64,000 nt of DNA from Parelaphostrongylus tenuis (GCA_019055375.1 JAHQIW010000750.1:62001-126000), one strand, 5' to 3'. Shown: positions 10,522 through 22,869, counted from the stretch's first letter. Notes: generated from the letters alone by a model not told the origin. Program-made: numbers and translations.

Positions 10522-12541
10522 CTTTGAATGATCCTTGCTCTTTAAAGAGCTCATGAAAAAGATTTTCTCCGGATCTCCTCCAACAAAAAAAAAAATAATT
10601 TTTACGTTTTCATCAGTGCATTGTATAGTCAAATATTCATCACTTTAATATAGGAGGTCATAACAACGGAGCTTTGTCAGATACCTCGAAATGTCCTGTT
10701 TTTTTTTTTTGTATTCATCGGTCACCGTTGATCCGTTGTTCGCTTCTATATCATTATGTTTCCTGGAAGGGCTTTTCTTTGTTCATTCTTGTGAATCACA
10801 TATCTGTTGGGAGTCTTTCCAAGATTACGGTTAATGTGAAGTAGCTCGATAACTAGGTTTGATTGTAATTCAATTTAGTTTTCTGTTGATAGCACTTTTT
10901 CTTTCAACTGTGTGCCATGGCCACACATTATACTGTGCTCCTTGTTATCATTATTTTATTATTATTATTACTGTTATTGTTGTAAATTTGTTTATGAAGA
11001 TTCAACGATGTCTTTGCTTACAAAATAGTAAATTGAAGTACAATGGATTAGCTTCACTGCATTAATAAGCAATGACATGCATTCAGATGGCAAGTAGTAA
11101 CTGGGTAACCAACAAAAATTCCATGTAATTCAGTAGAAATTCGTGCACGTGCGTTGCAAGTTTCCAATGCTCTGCTGAAAAGGTTCTTGTGAGAAACAAT
11201 TCTAAAGGATCGTCTTGGAAAACGCGGATTGTCACTTGTGGCTCGAACAAGGGTTAACCCTTTCAAGACGTGGTCAGGATAAGGGTTAACCCTTTGAGGA
11301 CGAAGTGTCCAATTTCTGGTACACCAACATCTCGCGGCTTTTTCGTCAGAGGCAACTCTTCTTATTTACTTTTAGTAGTCATCCAATAACTAGGGAAGCG
11401 AAAACTCTGATACTAGGCTCTGTTACTGCAAAAGCATTCGCATTACGTTGTACCAACGAGAAGAAAGTCATGCTTCAATTTTGAAGTGGTTGGCCCGTTG
11501 TGTGAACTTCACAGCGGGTCTATGGCATTCATATAATGGGGTTCAAAGGTTAGAGCTACTTCATCCCCACAAAAAAGCGGAATATCACTGAAGAACGTTC
11601 TTTGCAGACCTTCAGTCTCGATTGCTTATGCTGACCTAGCTCAAAAACCAAAACAATCTGATATCGTGAGAACATGTTTTGAGCCTTTTTTAAGGTCTGG
11701 TACGGCAATTATGCAATACTGTTATTGTTATGGGTTTTGAGCAACGTCAATATCAACAATCCAAAGTAAGGGTATGATTCATTCCAATAGCCTTACGCTC
11801 TCGACTGTGGTCACTGTAATGTTGGGAGATTTTGTCACTCGACATGCGGTGATTTGAATAATTCGGCGTCGATTCCTTTATAAGCTGGGGCATATCACCG
11901 TGCAAGAGATCGACTAAACTGAAAGGCACCGTGCTAGTGATGAGTCCGCAAAAGCGAAGCTGCAGCTGTCTAGTACTGTATAAGTGCCGTACCAGATCTC
12001 ATAAAAGGCTCAAGACATGTTATCATGTTATCAGATTATCATATTGTTATTTTTTCTGTGAAGATATTTCTAGTAAGAAGAATGTTCACCAACGGGAGAC
12101 CATGTTTGTGCGAAAAACAACATGCTTTAACTCTTATTGTACATCCCTATTGTCCGTCTTGTGGAAAGGCAACTCGAAAACACATATTATACAATCTAGG
12201 ATTTCTAGAAGACAGTTACATAGAAGTATTTTTGATATATGGCTGGAGTAAGCGTGGGGAAAGAGAGAGTGGGCATTCATCTTGATGCAGAGAAGTTCTA
12301 AGGAGAAATGATTATTATTCCTAATTCCCGTTTTATCTCTAACTGATATTGCAAACCTTTGACTTGAAAATTTTTTCTTATTATTCAGCAGTTTATACAA
12401 TAACCAAGGTTCAGCAACGATTCGTTCTTGTACAAGTGGCACCGTTTTACAAATTTAATACTCTTGTAGAGAATTTGCTTTTCTGACATATAACAATCGA
12501 CTGTTCTTCTTTCCGGTCGATGGGCTTTCGCGTTTGCTTGT
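10522..12541. other. Intergenic, no supported gene
   Basis: Downstream of the zinc-finger stop are A/T homopolymers and unique AT-rich DNA. The one frame worth noting is 12025-12285 (+), 86 codons with a CLC...CPSC cysteine pattern. It has no recognised domain and is reported separately. Confidence 0.5.
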
Positions 12542-12579
12542 GGCTGACGTTTCGGCGAATACGCCTTCTAAGAAGAAGC
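12542..12579 (-). repeat. Solo Penelope-associated hairpin motif
   Basis: On the minus strand the segment carries AAGGCGTATTCGCCGAAACGTCAGCC, the same hairpin-GAAACGTCAGCC arrangement found at the 3' ends of the Penelope-like copies. The upstream CTGAAGA part is disturbed by a local AAGAAG duplication. Confidence 0.65.
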
Positions 12580-12814
12580 CTTCTTTTTGAAGAAGAACAA
12601 TCGATTGGGAAATAGATACCAATCTCGTGAAGCTTTAAAAAAAGATTAGTTTTCTAAGCTTTTCTTATCATTTTCAAAGGTTTATATTATTAACATGCCG
12701 AAGTTTCAAGAAAGTCGCTCTCTCGAGTTGTGACATATAACATATTTTTTCACCTCTTCGGCTGTAATCGTTTTACATCTAGCCTTTCTTCGTTCCCCAT
12801 AAACATATACCTGG

Positions 12815-13105
12815 GGCGCCGTGACCGCGTGGTTGTGATGCTCGTCGCGGAGCGCTTAGAGCCGAGCTCCACCCTTCGACAACTAACAGGAACGCGCTAT
12901 GGAAGCGACAGCCAGGCTATCCTCGAGAATGCAAGGAGAAGTGCTCGACCAGTACCAGACCCGTCAGCCGTCAACGTCCTGGCCCGGCTAGTTGGTATCG
13001 ACATTGGACCCAGTGAAACTGACAGGACACGCGCTCACGGACAGAGCGAGATGCGGGTTCGAGTCCCGCCTGGCGTAAATGTTTTGCACACCACTCTACA
13101 TCACA
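12815..13105 (+). repeat. tRNA-like repeat whose two promoter boxes are split by about 200 bp of GC-rich DNA
   Basis: At 12815-12852 there is a tRNA-like head (GGGGCGCCGTGACCGCGTGG). The B-box-like half (ATGCGGGTTCGAGTCCCGCC) appears only at 13050-13070 and is followed by the tail TTTTGCACACCACTC found in other copies. The DNA between is GC-rich and unlike its surroundings. The 136-codon open frame across this region has no recognisable domain and appears incidental. Confidence 0.6.
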
Positions 13106-13109
13106 GTCA

Positions 13110-14585
13110 TATCCAAATTATGAGATATATTGAAATTTGAACGTAGTCTTAAAAAAGCACTCAAAACGAACAGTGGAGGCATTTGGAGAGGTGGGAACTG
13201 GACAAGATACAATGAACCGCTCTTAGGGTATTGAACTAAATGAAAAGGTGTGTAGAGCACCTAAATTCGTGCACATGTCCCGTAAAAAAAGTTCTCACGA
13301 TGCATCATGTTCATAGTACAGAAAATGTGTACATATATGAAGAGGCTGAGCGAAATCTTCTCTGGACTTCAATGGAGGACACAAATTATAAAGTACTCTA
13401 GTAATCGAGAAATTGCTGAAGTTATTGATAAACTATCATCGTACTCACTGTGCCTCATTATTTGTTACAAACAGTTCATTGTTATCCGAGTTTCTATCAC
13501 TAAGACAGCTTTTGGGCATTGTATGAAATGAGACGATACTTGTATACTTGGATACCTAGACGGCCCGTCTTCACGAATTGTGCAGACCCCAGCACATCAT
13601 CCATTCGTATCGCCTTCTCGCGATTGTCGTCCATGGTGGTGGTTTCATTAAAACATGGCCGCTGGCGCGAGTATCATACTGTGATCTATGGATTATCGGC
13701 AGGTACGAATAGAGCTGATGCGAATACAGATACGAATACAGTTGCTTAATTCTTCTAACGAACACATCCACCCACGTTTAGTTGGTCGTCCTCGGGTGCG
13801 GGTGCATTCTCGCGTACTCTACAGTTCGCTTCGTTCATCCGTCGTTTGGACTTCTTACTATATGACTGGCACTGAGACGATATCAAAATATATGATTTAT
13901 ATCGTCAATTTTTTTTTACAATCTGTTTCAATCCATCGGGAGCCTTGATCATTGAATTTACAAAGTGGACAAATGCTTTATCTTCACACGCTGGGCTTGA
14001 ATATGCACCAAAAACGTGGGAGATTGTACGTCATAACATGGACCATACTGAGAAAAGAATAGAACGCATAAACTCTCTCGAAACGCAGAGATAACACTGG
14101 CTGGGTTTTTCCTAATTTGTATTTATATCACTGTTGTTGCTCCATATTTATTGAAGCACTGCTTATAATGTCTCATATATTGGTGATTTATCAGAGTAAC
14201 ATCGATTCGAAACGGAAAAAGTATAAATACAAAACATGAGTTTTCTCGAGGTTTTCGAGAGCCCAAAATCAGAATGTAAATGTGAATTGCTGCTTTATAG
14301 TTTGTAACATATCTGATCGATAACTTATATGCTTTCAAAACCAACTTTGTTGTCCGCCACATGGGAAGACGTCTAATTTTCGCTCCCTAAAGCTTCGCTA
14401 GATGATTTTCATGGCGGCTTATAATTTGTCGAATTTTGCTGTCTGATATTGGAATAAATTATTCAATAAATAAGGTAATGTTATATATCACTTTAGTGTA
14501 CGTCGTTTGCTCTATGTTTTGCTTTCAATGACTTCTACTTGCTGCTTATTTTATATCAATTTTAGACTGTGGAAAAGACATTGGG
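13110..14585. other. Intergenic, no supported gene
   Basis: The stretch holds a short family-1 fold-back fragment (about 13110-13170) and unique AT-rich sequence. Open frames here are short, lack splice structure and overlap each other on both strands. Confidence 0.5.
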
Positions 14586-14589
14586 TGGC

Positions 14590-15290
14590 GGAGGCAGAGG
14601 TAATGGCGGTTTCAGATCGCGAGTTCAAAATAGGTCGCAAAGCAGCAGAGCCAGCTCGCAACATCATACACACATTTGGCCCAGAAACAGTTTTGTAAAG
14701 GAGATAAGAGCCTTGAAAGTGAGGATCATTGTGGGCGAGGCCATGGGAAGGTGACAACGGTTGATTGAGAGCAATTGCTGAAGTTGATCCTCTTAAGACT
14801 ACACGAGATGTTGTGGAGAAACTCATCGTCAACCATTCTCTGGTCATTTGACATCTGAAGCGATTTGGGAGGGTGAAGAAAGGTTGGTGCATAAATAACG
14901 ACGGTTCAATCATAGTCAACCGCTAATCTCATGTGACGCAACGAACGCTTCAAAAGTTAAACGAACTGGGCAGCGAAGTTTTGCCTGATCCTTCATGTTC
15001 ACCAGACCTCGGGCCCTCCGACTACCGATTCTTCGTGCATCTCGTCAACTTCTTGTGAAGAAAACGCTCCACAACCAAAATGATGTGGGAGAAGACTCTC
15101 ACGAGTTCGTCCAATCCCAAGGCATCAGTTTTCCAGTCGCAGGAAAAAGGGGTTATATTTCGTCGTCATGAATGTGCTGCTTTTAACAGTTCTTATTTTG
15201 ACTGGTAAGGATGCGTTTGAGCCAAGTTATAATTATTTGGAAATTCACGGTCTGAGATTACGCACCATTACTTTTGTACCAACATAATCG
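14590..15290 (+). pseudogene. Internally deleted mariner relic with one terminal repeat
   Basis: Translation in shifting frames gives the N-terminal mariner helix-turn-helix segment (RKAAEPARNIIHTFGPETVL), then GDKSLE and LKTTRDVVEKL...HLKRFGRVKKGW. It jumps directly to the C-terminal TLQKLNELG and CSPDLGPSDYRFF blocks, ending with NSSYFDW. The catalytic centre between is deleted. A mariner-type terminal repeat is visible on the minus strand at about 15259-15287 (TTGGTACAAAAGTAATGG) beside a TA. The matching left repeat was not found. Confidence 0.85.
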
Positions 15291-15752
15291 AATACTTAGT
15301 GGTCGTAAACAGGAAAGAATCGTAAAAGACTCTGCCTATTGTTAATGAGTTTGATTAGTATGTATGATACCAGTTGTCTTGACTAGTTATGGTTTATCAC
15401 AACACATTGTTATCAAAATTCGGAAGGGATTTTAGACCACTGTGTTTACCCCCGCATTTTTTTTCCGCATATTCCGCATATTAAACATAATTTAACATGG
15501 CGATCAAAATGAAATGTGAGCTAACTGCTGCTCACATCACCAGTAAATCTGCACGCCTGAAAAGATTCTCCTACGAATTATTAAGTGGAGAGAAAGACTT
15601 TTCTCGCCTCCCTGCTTATCTACTCTGATCCTCTTCCAGTTAGCATTAGAAAGTGAAAGTTCCGAACTGGGAACCATCGAAAATACATACTATAGTGTCC
15701 GTAATGTCCAATGAAAATGACTTAGTGCATTGGTTCGCAAATATTACGTGTT

Positions 15753-15763
15753 ATAGCGAGATT
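15753..15763. repeat. Left target-site duplication of the RTE
   Basis: ATAGCGAGATT, identical to 19118-19128. Confidence 0.93.
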
Positions 15764-18700
15764 CCACGGACCTCCCTTTTTTGAGGGATCCCGCCCGGTT
15801 AGTCGCGAGGGCACGTGGCGCGTCCCCAGGTGGTGGATAGGGGAATAAAACGCGAACCAAAAGCGACCGTGTGCTTCCCAGAGACGCAGGTGGATTCAGG
15901 GGACGAGCTCCCTGCTTCTGCAGTGCCGACTTGACAAAACTCTATTTCTACGAGTCAAGTCGGCCAAAAGCCTGCAATCAAGCGGCTGGGAAGTACATGG
16001 GAGGCGGTTAGGGTCGCCTCCAACAAATAAGCTCCTCCCGCTCCTCCGAGAGAGACTGGCAAGCTACTCGTGAGTACCCAGCCCCCACGTTTAGAGCCTG
16101 GCAAGCTACACGTTGGGTATCAAAAATGCCAAAAACAGTAACAAATATGGGCCTCATTCCCCTGACCCCGAAAGAGCCCCTGGTACGGCAGCGCCAGGTA
16201 GGACGAGTACGGAGAGGCTGCTAAAATCTCAGGGCCGAACTAGGCTGCCAAGATCGAAACGGACTAAAATGACGATCTGTACCTACAATGCAAGAACCCT
16301 TGCTCAACAATCCGCTGTAGAAGATCTGTTGATTCAAGCAAGAAGAATAAGGTACGACGTCATTGGCCTGGCTGAGACGAGAAGGCGCCATCCTTTTCAC
16401 GCTGTCTATGACACCGGAGAAGAACTGTTCCTTGGAACATGCGATCGCAGAGGTGTCGGTGGCGTTGGCGTCCTCGTCAAATCGAATTTGACCGTGAACA
16501 TTGATTCGTTCGAACAACTAACAACCCGCATCGGACGATTACGGTTGAAACGATGTGGTTCTATGCCGGCTTTGACCATCTTCGTTGCTTACGCACCAAC
16601 ATCAAGCTATGACGAAGACGAAGTCGAAGCGTTCTATATGGACCTCGAAAAATTCTTCAGAGAAGATCATACATTCTTCAAGGTCATTGTCGGAGATTTT
16701 AACGCAAAAATTGGACCTAGAAGAACGTCTGAAGAACGTCACATAGGCACCCACGGACTAGAATGGAATGAACAAGGTGAGAGGCTATCCGAGTTTATCA
16801 TGACGACCCAAACCATCCATGGTAACTCGCAATTCCAAAAGCCTCTCTCTCAGCGATGGACGTGGGAGTCTCCCAATGGAGAGTACCATAACGAAATAGA
16901 TCACATCATAGTAAATCGAAGGTTTTGCCTGACCGACGTCGCTGTTGTTCCCAAGTTCTACACGGGATCAGACCATCGCCTCCTTCGCGCAACGTTCCGA
17001 TTTTCGAGGAGAGGAGAGAAAGCCGCTAAATTCAAACAACGAAGTCCCAGAACTACCATAAACTGGGATGTATTCAAATCATTAGTCGGTTCTTGGGAAG
17101 ATACCGTTGTCGACAACATCGACGAAGAATACGATCGACTCGTTGAATATCTTCACGTTGGCGCTAAAAAAGCCGAAAGTCCTAAGGTCACGAAGAGACG
17201 CTTGTCTCCGCAGACACTCGAGCTGATACGTCAACGTGGAATCGCACGAGCCGCAGGCAACCGAAACCTTACGTCCGAACTTGCGAAACGATGCAGAGAA
17301 GCGATAAAAGAAGACCTTAAAGTGAGAAGAGCAGCAGTTATGGCAGAAGCTGCAGAAGCTGGGAAGAGCATTCGCAAAGCCCAGCGAGGCTTCGCCAACT
17401 ATAAGACCAAGATGATTGCACTCCGATACCCTGACGGGACACTTACAGCTTCCAGAAGGGCTATGGAGAAAATCATCCACCAGTACTACTCGGATCTCTT
17501 CGCTAGCCATGTTCTCTTACCGTCATATAAATTGAAAGAGGACGAATATGTCGTTCCACCGGTCCTTCCTTCCGAAATCCGACATGCTATATCGTCGGTG
17601 AAAAACAGAACAACACCCGGTCCAGACAGGATTAGACCAGAACACCTGAAGAACCTGCCGCCAGTTCTCATCAACACCCTGGCTCGGCTCTTCACTCGCT
17701 ACCTGTCAGAATGCAAGGTCCCTATTCAATGGAAAACCAGCAAGACCGTATTGTTGTTCAAAAAGGGAGACCTTCACGACATAGGCAATTATCGCCCAAT
17801 CTGCTTGCTGTCCGTTGTCTATAAACTCTTTACTCGAGTCATCCTGAACAGGATTGACAGAACACTGGACGAAGGACAGCCATGCGAACAAGCAGGGTTC
17901 AGAAAAGGATTTAGTACCATGGACCACATCCACACGATCACAAGACTCATTGAAGTTTCGCGAGAGTACAAACAACCACTCTGTCTCACTTTTATCGATC
18001 TGAAAAAAGCCTTTGACTCAGTGGAAACAGAAGCGGTTATAGAGGCTCTGGATAACCAGGGCGTCCCTACTCGGTACATAATGATCCTTCGTGAGCTTTA
18101 TAAAGATTTCACGACCAGAATATCTCCATTCTACAACAATATCACAATTGACGTAAGAAGAGGGGTTCGACAAGGCGATACAATATCGCCAAAACTATTC
18201 ACTGCCACCCTACAAAACGTCATGCGAACATTAGAATGGGACGAAATGGGAGTGAAAATTGACGGTCGACAATTAAATCATCTTCGCTTTGCTGACGATA
18301 TCGTTCTCATAACACCAAACATCAGCCAAGCGGAACGAATGTTGACTGATTTCGATAACGCCTGTGGAAAGATCGGTCTTCAACTGAATCTTACGAAAAC
18401 AATGTTCATGAGGAACGGATGGGTTTCTAATGCCCCATTCACGCTCAACGGAACGACAATTTCCGAATGCTCCAGTTACATCTATCTAGGTCGTGAAATC
18501 AACATGATGAACGACCTAGCCCCAGAGTTGAGCAGGAGGAAACGAGCGGCTTGGGGAACGTTTAAGAGCATCGAAGATGTAGTGAAGAGGACAAAGAACA
18601 TCCGACTCCGTGCCCACCTTTTCGACTCGACAATTATCCCTGCCCTAACGTATGCAGCAGAAACCTGGTCGCTACGTAAGCAGGATGAAAGATCACTTGC

Positions 18701-19117
18701 CGTTATCGAACGCGCAGTCGAAAGGTCGATGCTAGGAGTATCCCGTATTTCGCAAATGAGACAAAGGATCCGAACTTCCGACCTACGTCGACGATCGAAA
18801 ATCAGAGACGCCGTTCTACACGCCAGGATATCGAAAATAAGTTGGGCCGGACACGTGATGCGCTTCAGCGACAACCGATGGACGAGAGCCGTTACCGACT
18901 GGATTCCTCGGGACGTCAAGCGCTCTAAAGGAAGACCACTGACCCGTTGGTCCGATTTCTTCACGAAAGCGATGGAAGAAAGATATGATGCTCAGCGAAT
19001 TCCTAGAGCAAGGAGGACCCACTGGGCTTCTCTTGCACGCGATAGGGAAAAATGGAAGAGTTGCTGGTACCCGCTCGAGTCACTCGACGATCAACGGGAC
19101 GACAGGTGATACAGGTG
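15764..19117 (+). mobile_element. Full-length RTE-clade non-LTR retrotransposon
   Basis: The element is bounded by a perfect 11-bp direct repeat, ATAGCGAGATT, at 15753-15763 and 19118-19128, so both ends are defined. It has a 5' leader of about 500 bp that is GC-richer than its surroundings, one long ORF, and almost no 3' UTR: the stop is eight bases before the end. The 3' end is a short GGTGATACAGGTGAT repeat, typical of RTE tails in place of poly(A). The perfect target-site duplication and intact ORF point to recent insertion. A sister fragment lies at 1703-1820. Confidence 0.95.
16269..19109 (+). CDS. RTE retrotransposon polyprotein: AP endonuclease and reverse transcriptase
   Basis: The first ATG (16269) gives 946 codons. 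The frame is open upstream to 16095 without an ATG, so a longer product would need non-AUG initiation. The N-terminal apurinic-type endonuclease shows N7 in TYNARTL, E36 in LAETRR, D143/N145 in VGDFNAK and D235/H236 in GSDHR. The reverse transcriptase has the PGPDRI and LLFKKGD blocks, [22 protein letters not shown] and the catalytic FADD at 674-677. A C-terminal segment with WAGHV and [12 protein letters not shown], usual in the RTE clade, closes it. No stop or frameshift is seen, so the protein may be functional. It would nick target DNA and prime cDNA synthesis there. Confidence 0.95.
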   Translation: MTICTYNARTLAQQSAVEDLLIQARRIRYDVIGLAETRRRHPFHAVYDTGEELFLGTCDRRGVGGVGVLVKSNLTVNIDSFEQLTTRIGRLRLKRCGSMPALTIFVAYAPTSSYDEDEVEAFYMDLEKFFREDHTFFKVIVGDFNAKIGPRRTSEERHIGTHGLEWNEQGERLSEFIMTTQTIHGNSQFQKPLSQRWTWESPNGEYHNEIDHIIVNRRFCLTDVAVVPKFYTGSDHRLLRATFRFSRRGEKAAKFKQRSPRTTINWDVFKSLVGSWEDTVVDNIDEEYDRLVEYLHVGAKKAESPKVTKRRLSPQTLELIRQRGIARAAGNRNLTSELAKRCREAIKEDLKVRRAAVMAEAAEAGKSIRKAQRGFANYKTKMIALRYPDGTLTASRRAMEKIIHQYYSDLFASHVLLPSYKLKEDEYVVPPVLPSEIRHAISSVKNRTTPGPDRIRPEHLKNLPPVLINTLARLFTRYLSECKVPIQWKTSKTVLLFKKGDLHDIGNYRPICLLSVVYKLFTRVILNRIDRTLDEGQPCEQAGFRKGFSTMDHIHTITRLIEVSREYKQPLCLTFIDLKKAFDSVETEAVIEALDNQGVPTRYIMILRELYKDFTTRISPFYNNITIDVRRGVRQGDTISPKLFTATLQNVMRTLEWDEMGVKIDGRQLNHLRFADDIVLITPNISQAERMLTDFDNACGKIGLQLNLTKTMFMRNGWVSNAPFTLNGTTISECSSYIYLGREINMMNDLAPELSRRKRAAWGTFKSIEDVVKRTKNIRLRAHLFDSTIIPALTYAAETWSLRKQDERSLAVIERAVERSMLGVSRISQMRQRIRTSDLRRRSKIRDAVLHARISKISWAGHVMRFSDNRWTRAVTDWIPRDVKRSKGRPLTRWSDFFTKAMEERYDAQRIPRARRTHWASLARDREKWKSCWYPLESLDDQRDDR

Positions 19118-19128
19118 ATAGCGAGATT
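19118..19128. repeat. Right target-site duplication of the RTE
   Basis: ATAGCGAGATT, identical to 15753-15763. It directly follows the GGTGATACAGGTGAT tail. Confidence 0.93.
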
Positions 19129-19790
19129 AGTTTGAAAAAGAATTTTGTGTAAAGTGAATCCCTATAAGAGGTATAACCAGGAAAAAATAAAAAGAAAATG
19201 AATGCTAGAAAGCTCTCTGAGAGTGATGTCGGCTCTAAACCATTGAGAATGGACAATTTCTATTTTCGCTCCCCTTTTGTTTTATGATTTTCATTGAGCT
19301 CATTCATGGTTTCAAAGTTCTCCAACGGTCTTCCGCTAGATTTTAAACTTATTTTATCACAATGGGAACATTAGCAAATATAAACAATGCGTGAAGGAGG
19401 CTTAGTGCCTTCTCTTTTTTTACGATAGGGCGTGATGTAAAATAAATAAAAGTTAAAACATCGTGGATTCTACTAAAGCTTTAGCGTAATTGCGTTCAAT
19501 ACCGATTCATGCTCCTAAGTCTAATCACGTTCACGGGTGATTGTTGAAAGTTGAAAGTGTCGGTGAGGTTAGGAAGGCAAGGCTGAAAAAAAGGCAAGTT
19601 ACTGCTGCCGTTTGTGCAGTGAGTAACGCATAAAGATAATTTCGATAATATCCTTCTTTTGATCACAAGCTCCTGACGAAAATCTGGGATCCTCCAAGCG
19701 ACATAATAGATGCTAAACGCAAAAGCGCCCAGGTGACGCTTTCAAAAACGAGTTGGAGTACAAAATACCACGAAGGCGTGTACAGTATAC

Positions 19791-22613
19791 TCAGGATAAA
19801 AATTGGTACTTATGTAATGCTATGTCGGATTCACAAGCTGATGTCAGATCTTTCTTTATAGCCAGGCTTTTACACACATCTCTCATGGACTGTAAACGGC
19901 CAGAACGATCTATGGACAGATGAACAATTGTAGAACGTGGCGTTTGCAGCTCACTCTCTGTGGGAAATAATGACAGAAACTTATTCAACTGAAATAAGAG
20001 CTTATTGAGTAAATTCCATTAACAAGAAGAATTTGCTTAACGAGTAAACGTCTGTCATATTTTTAGATATTGGAGAAGAAAGAAATGGAGCAAATTACAT
20101 TTCTGACATTTCTGTAGCGTAGGCGAGTACATACTCCGACACGTTATAATCTATGTACAATTACTCAAAGAGATACGACAGTTAAAACGTGAGACCTCCT
20201 CAAAGCAATGTAAATACTCATATCGTGCCATGTTAGTATGACAAAATAAAAATTGTGAACTTGATAGCAGAAAGGAGCTCTCTGAGCGGACATGGGAGAC
20301 GGATAAACTAATAGACAAGGAACTCAAGAAAAATCATAAGAATTTTGCCTTTAAATTTGGGAGAATGACAGACACTGCGGTGTTTGAACCTATCAGAAAC
20401 TCTTGATTACTTGTGGTTTGCACAAGAGACTGGAGTATAATCATCGTATTTAAAAGAGTTAGTGGTAAGCAAGAACATTACTGAGGCGGGAGTCGAACCC
20501 GATAATCATTGATACCGGGGACGCGTGCTACCACTACACCACAGAGTTACATTTGCGCCACCACTGATTCTTCAACATCTCTATGTCAGCTGACATCCAT
20601 CAACCTTTAACTGGATAGGTCGGGTATGTGATTTCGCTTTAACACGCGTCCCAGGTATGGGTGAATCGCGGGTTCGACGTCCGGCTCACGTCGTGTTTTT
20701 GCTGGCCACTCAATTCTCTTAGGTATAAATGGCGCATCATAATACTGCAAAAAGCAGTAAAAACACTAGAAATTTTGAGTATAGCCATTACTACTATTAG
20801 CATTTGCAAGAACATTGTTTAGCAACTATCGTTCGCAGAGGTTTTTACGTTTCGTTGTGAATTTAGTTCCAAAAGAATATCTATCGTCTTTCCTCAATCT
20901 TGATAAAAGCTAAGGTGTACACTTATTCTTAAAATCTCCAGATGACCGTCCTTGGGTGTTCCGCTTACATGTGGTCGCCGATTCTTCCTGTGTCAGTTGA
21001 AAGTTTGATATTCTGCTAATCTAACTCTTCCAAGGCGATGACGATTCTTTCGAAAGCAGTCAATTCTGAGATTATTCGATCGTCCGCCTCACGATAATGT
21101 AATAAGCCGAACTCAAGTAAAGTACGGAGATCAAATATGTCGGAAGAATATAAACAATAAAGTAAATGTTGATGAGAGTGAAACAATCAAAGGTGAAGGT
21201 TGTTGTGAAAATTATGAGTCCTGGGGTAGGTGTGCTAGAAAGCATCTGTGTGAATTCGTGGAATCGTGATAAACCCGGACTAAATTGTACCGATTTGTCG
21301 GCATGGGGGAATGATAATTAGAGACGAGGCCGAGACAAAACCGTTTCCTTTACGTGTTGAACGGCAACATTAACTCCGCTCTATGCCCATCAAAAGTGTA
21401 AGAACTGACAATTTACCTCTTAGCATATCAAAAAAACATGCGAATAGAGCGTCTTTCAACATAGCTGGTAGACCTTCATTATCGTTCTTAAGTCTCTTAT
21501 ATAAGCAGTGTAGCAAATCGAAAGCCATAATTCGTTCCTTGAAATCACATTTTTCTTGCTATATAATGGCATGAACGCTCTTAGCTGACATCTAATCCTC
21601 CTATCCGCGAGAGACCGCATCACCTATCCTCTCCAGTAGCCGTTTGGGCTCTTCATATGAGTAAGATCCGTGGGAAACGCGTTGAAGTTAGTTTGACGCA
21701 TAAGCATTGTTAATTTTTAACTTTATTTACATGAATATGCTCGACTCGGAAGGCATTTTGCTATTAGTACTAGAAATCATTGGAATCTAAACATAACAAA
21801 GTGTTGGGTCCACAGATTTTTGAACTTGACACAAGCGTGTCTGCTTCGAGACCGTGAATTTGTGATTTGGAGGAAATTCTGAAGACATTTGCCGCGCTGG
21901 TGTGTTTGTTAAATATTAATCTAATCAATGAATTTTTGCTTAGTTGCTTGAAAACTATATATTTATTTCGAGTGCTTTGTGTAGATCACGCTCAAATTTC
22001 ATTAGTTCTTTTTATTTTTCTTCAGTGCGCAACACTCTGTGTTAGGTGAAAATTTCGCTTGACATAGAGTGTAAAACGTACGTCGTCGACAACTCTCTAT
22101 AAGGATTGTAACGCTCCCGAGAGAACTGACTATAAAAAGATCGAAAGACGACGGGTTTTGCACGGCTGACGAGTCTCTAAAGACGAAACACGTGTATCGG
22201 GCTGTACAAGAGCCTTTACCATACCACATGACAAGTTGGCTCAAATAACAATGAAAGGATGCTTGAAAACTGTTTGTTCAATCAACAAATCCCTTAGTTT
22301 TTTGAAATATAATATTGAATAATAGAAAAAACTGCTGACTGATCCTAAATGAGTCAGAATTTCGTATTCCAATTTGCTAAATTTTTACAGATTTTACATT
22401 TGCTGGCCATTTTTGGAGGTGATCATTCACAGGCCACTTCGCGATACAATTACTTTTCTTTAACTCAGAAAGTTGTAGTGTGCACTTCCTTCTGTTGATA
22501 ACGGAGAAATCATTGTGGCCATTTGAGTCACATCTGGCATGAGGATCTACTTTCGGCATCCACTTCTGCTTACTTAATGCGCGAAACGTCATTGGTTGTT
22601 GTGTTGAGTTCAT
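19791..22613 (-). CDS. Unrecognised minus-strand gene, tentative exon set
   Basis: Exon-like minus-strand blocks: 22613-22398 (ATG preceded by an in-frame stop, 72 codons, donor GTAAAA), 21537-21417 (acceptor ATTTCAAG, about 40 codons including LLHCLYKRLKNDNEG, donor GTAAAT), 21111-21026 (donor GTTAGA), 20987-20923 (acceptor GACACAG, donor GTGTAC) and 19957-19791 (acceptor CCCACAG, stop TGA). Phases agree between the first and second blocks and across the last three. The join between the second and third is not solved: the phase is off by one, and 21120-21380 holds competing frames. This may be one gene or two. No domain is recognised; the second block looks helical. Splice signals and coding-like composition are the only support. 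Confidence 0.4.
20480..20720. repeat. Inverted pair of tRNA-like SINE-B repeats
   Basis: At about 20480-20555 (-) a B-box-like GGCGGGAGTCGAACCC and an A-box-like TACCACTACACCACAGAG read in reverse. At about 20635-20720 (+) GCGGGTTCGACGTCCGGC and the tail TGGCCACTCAATTCTC follow. The degenerate heads argue against a working tRNA. Confidence 0.65.
22002..22260 (-). repeat. Fold-back family 1, single arm
   Basis: The segment matches the right arm of the 3041-3600 element: GTAAAACGTACGTCGTCG, GACGAGTC, CGAAACACGTGTATCGGGC and CATGACAAGTTGGCTCAAA. Confidence 0.8.
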
Positions 22614-22869
22614 TTACACCTTGCATTGACATCAATATCCCTTCTGCTTAACAGCCTACTTTACTATTCTCTTAGTTCAAGCGGTATTCAGTTCTCGAAG
22701 TTTTCTTTTCACTGTCTAATAGAGAAGAGTTGCTCCGAATCTGTTGTCTCATTTCAGGTTAATTCTTCGGCAAATTACTGTACAGAACTGTGTCCGCTTG
22801 AGTTAATGTCTCCAAATGAAATTGGAAGGACGTTGCCAAATATCTTTAATTTCGACCATATGTTCTTTG

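Noticed and set aside
12730..13140. 136-codon ORF as a gene
   Set aside because: It spans a tRNA-like repeat and its GC-rich insertion and has no domain, splice signals or conserved neighbour.
17082..17510. Antisense ORFs across the RTE
   Set aside because: They are shadows of the long RTE frame with no independent support.
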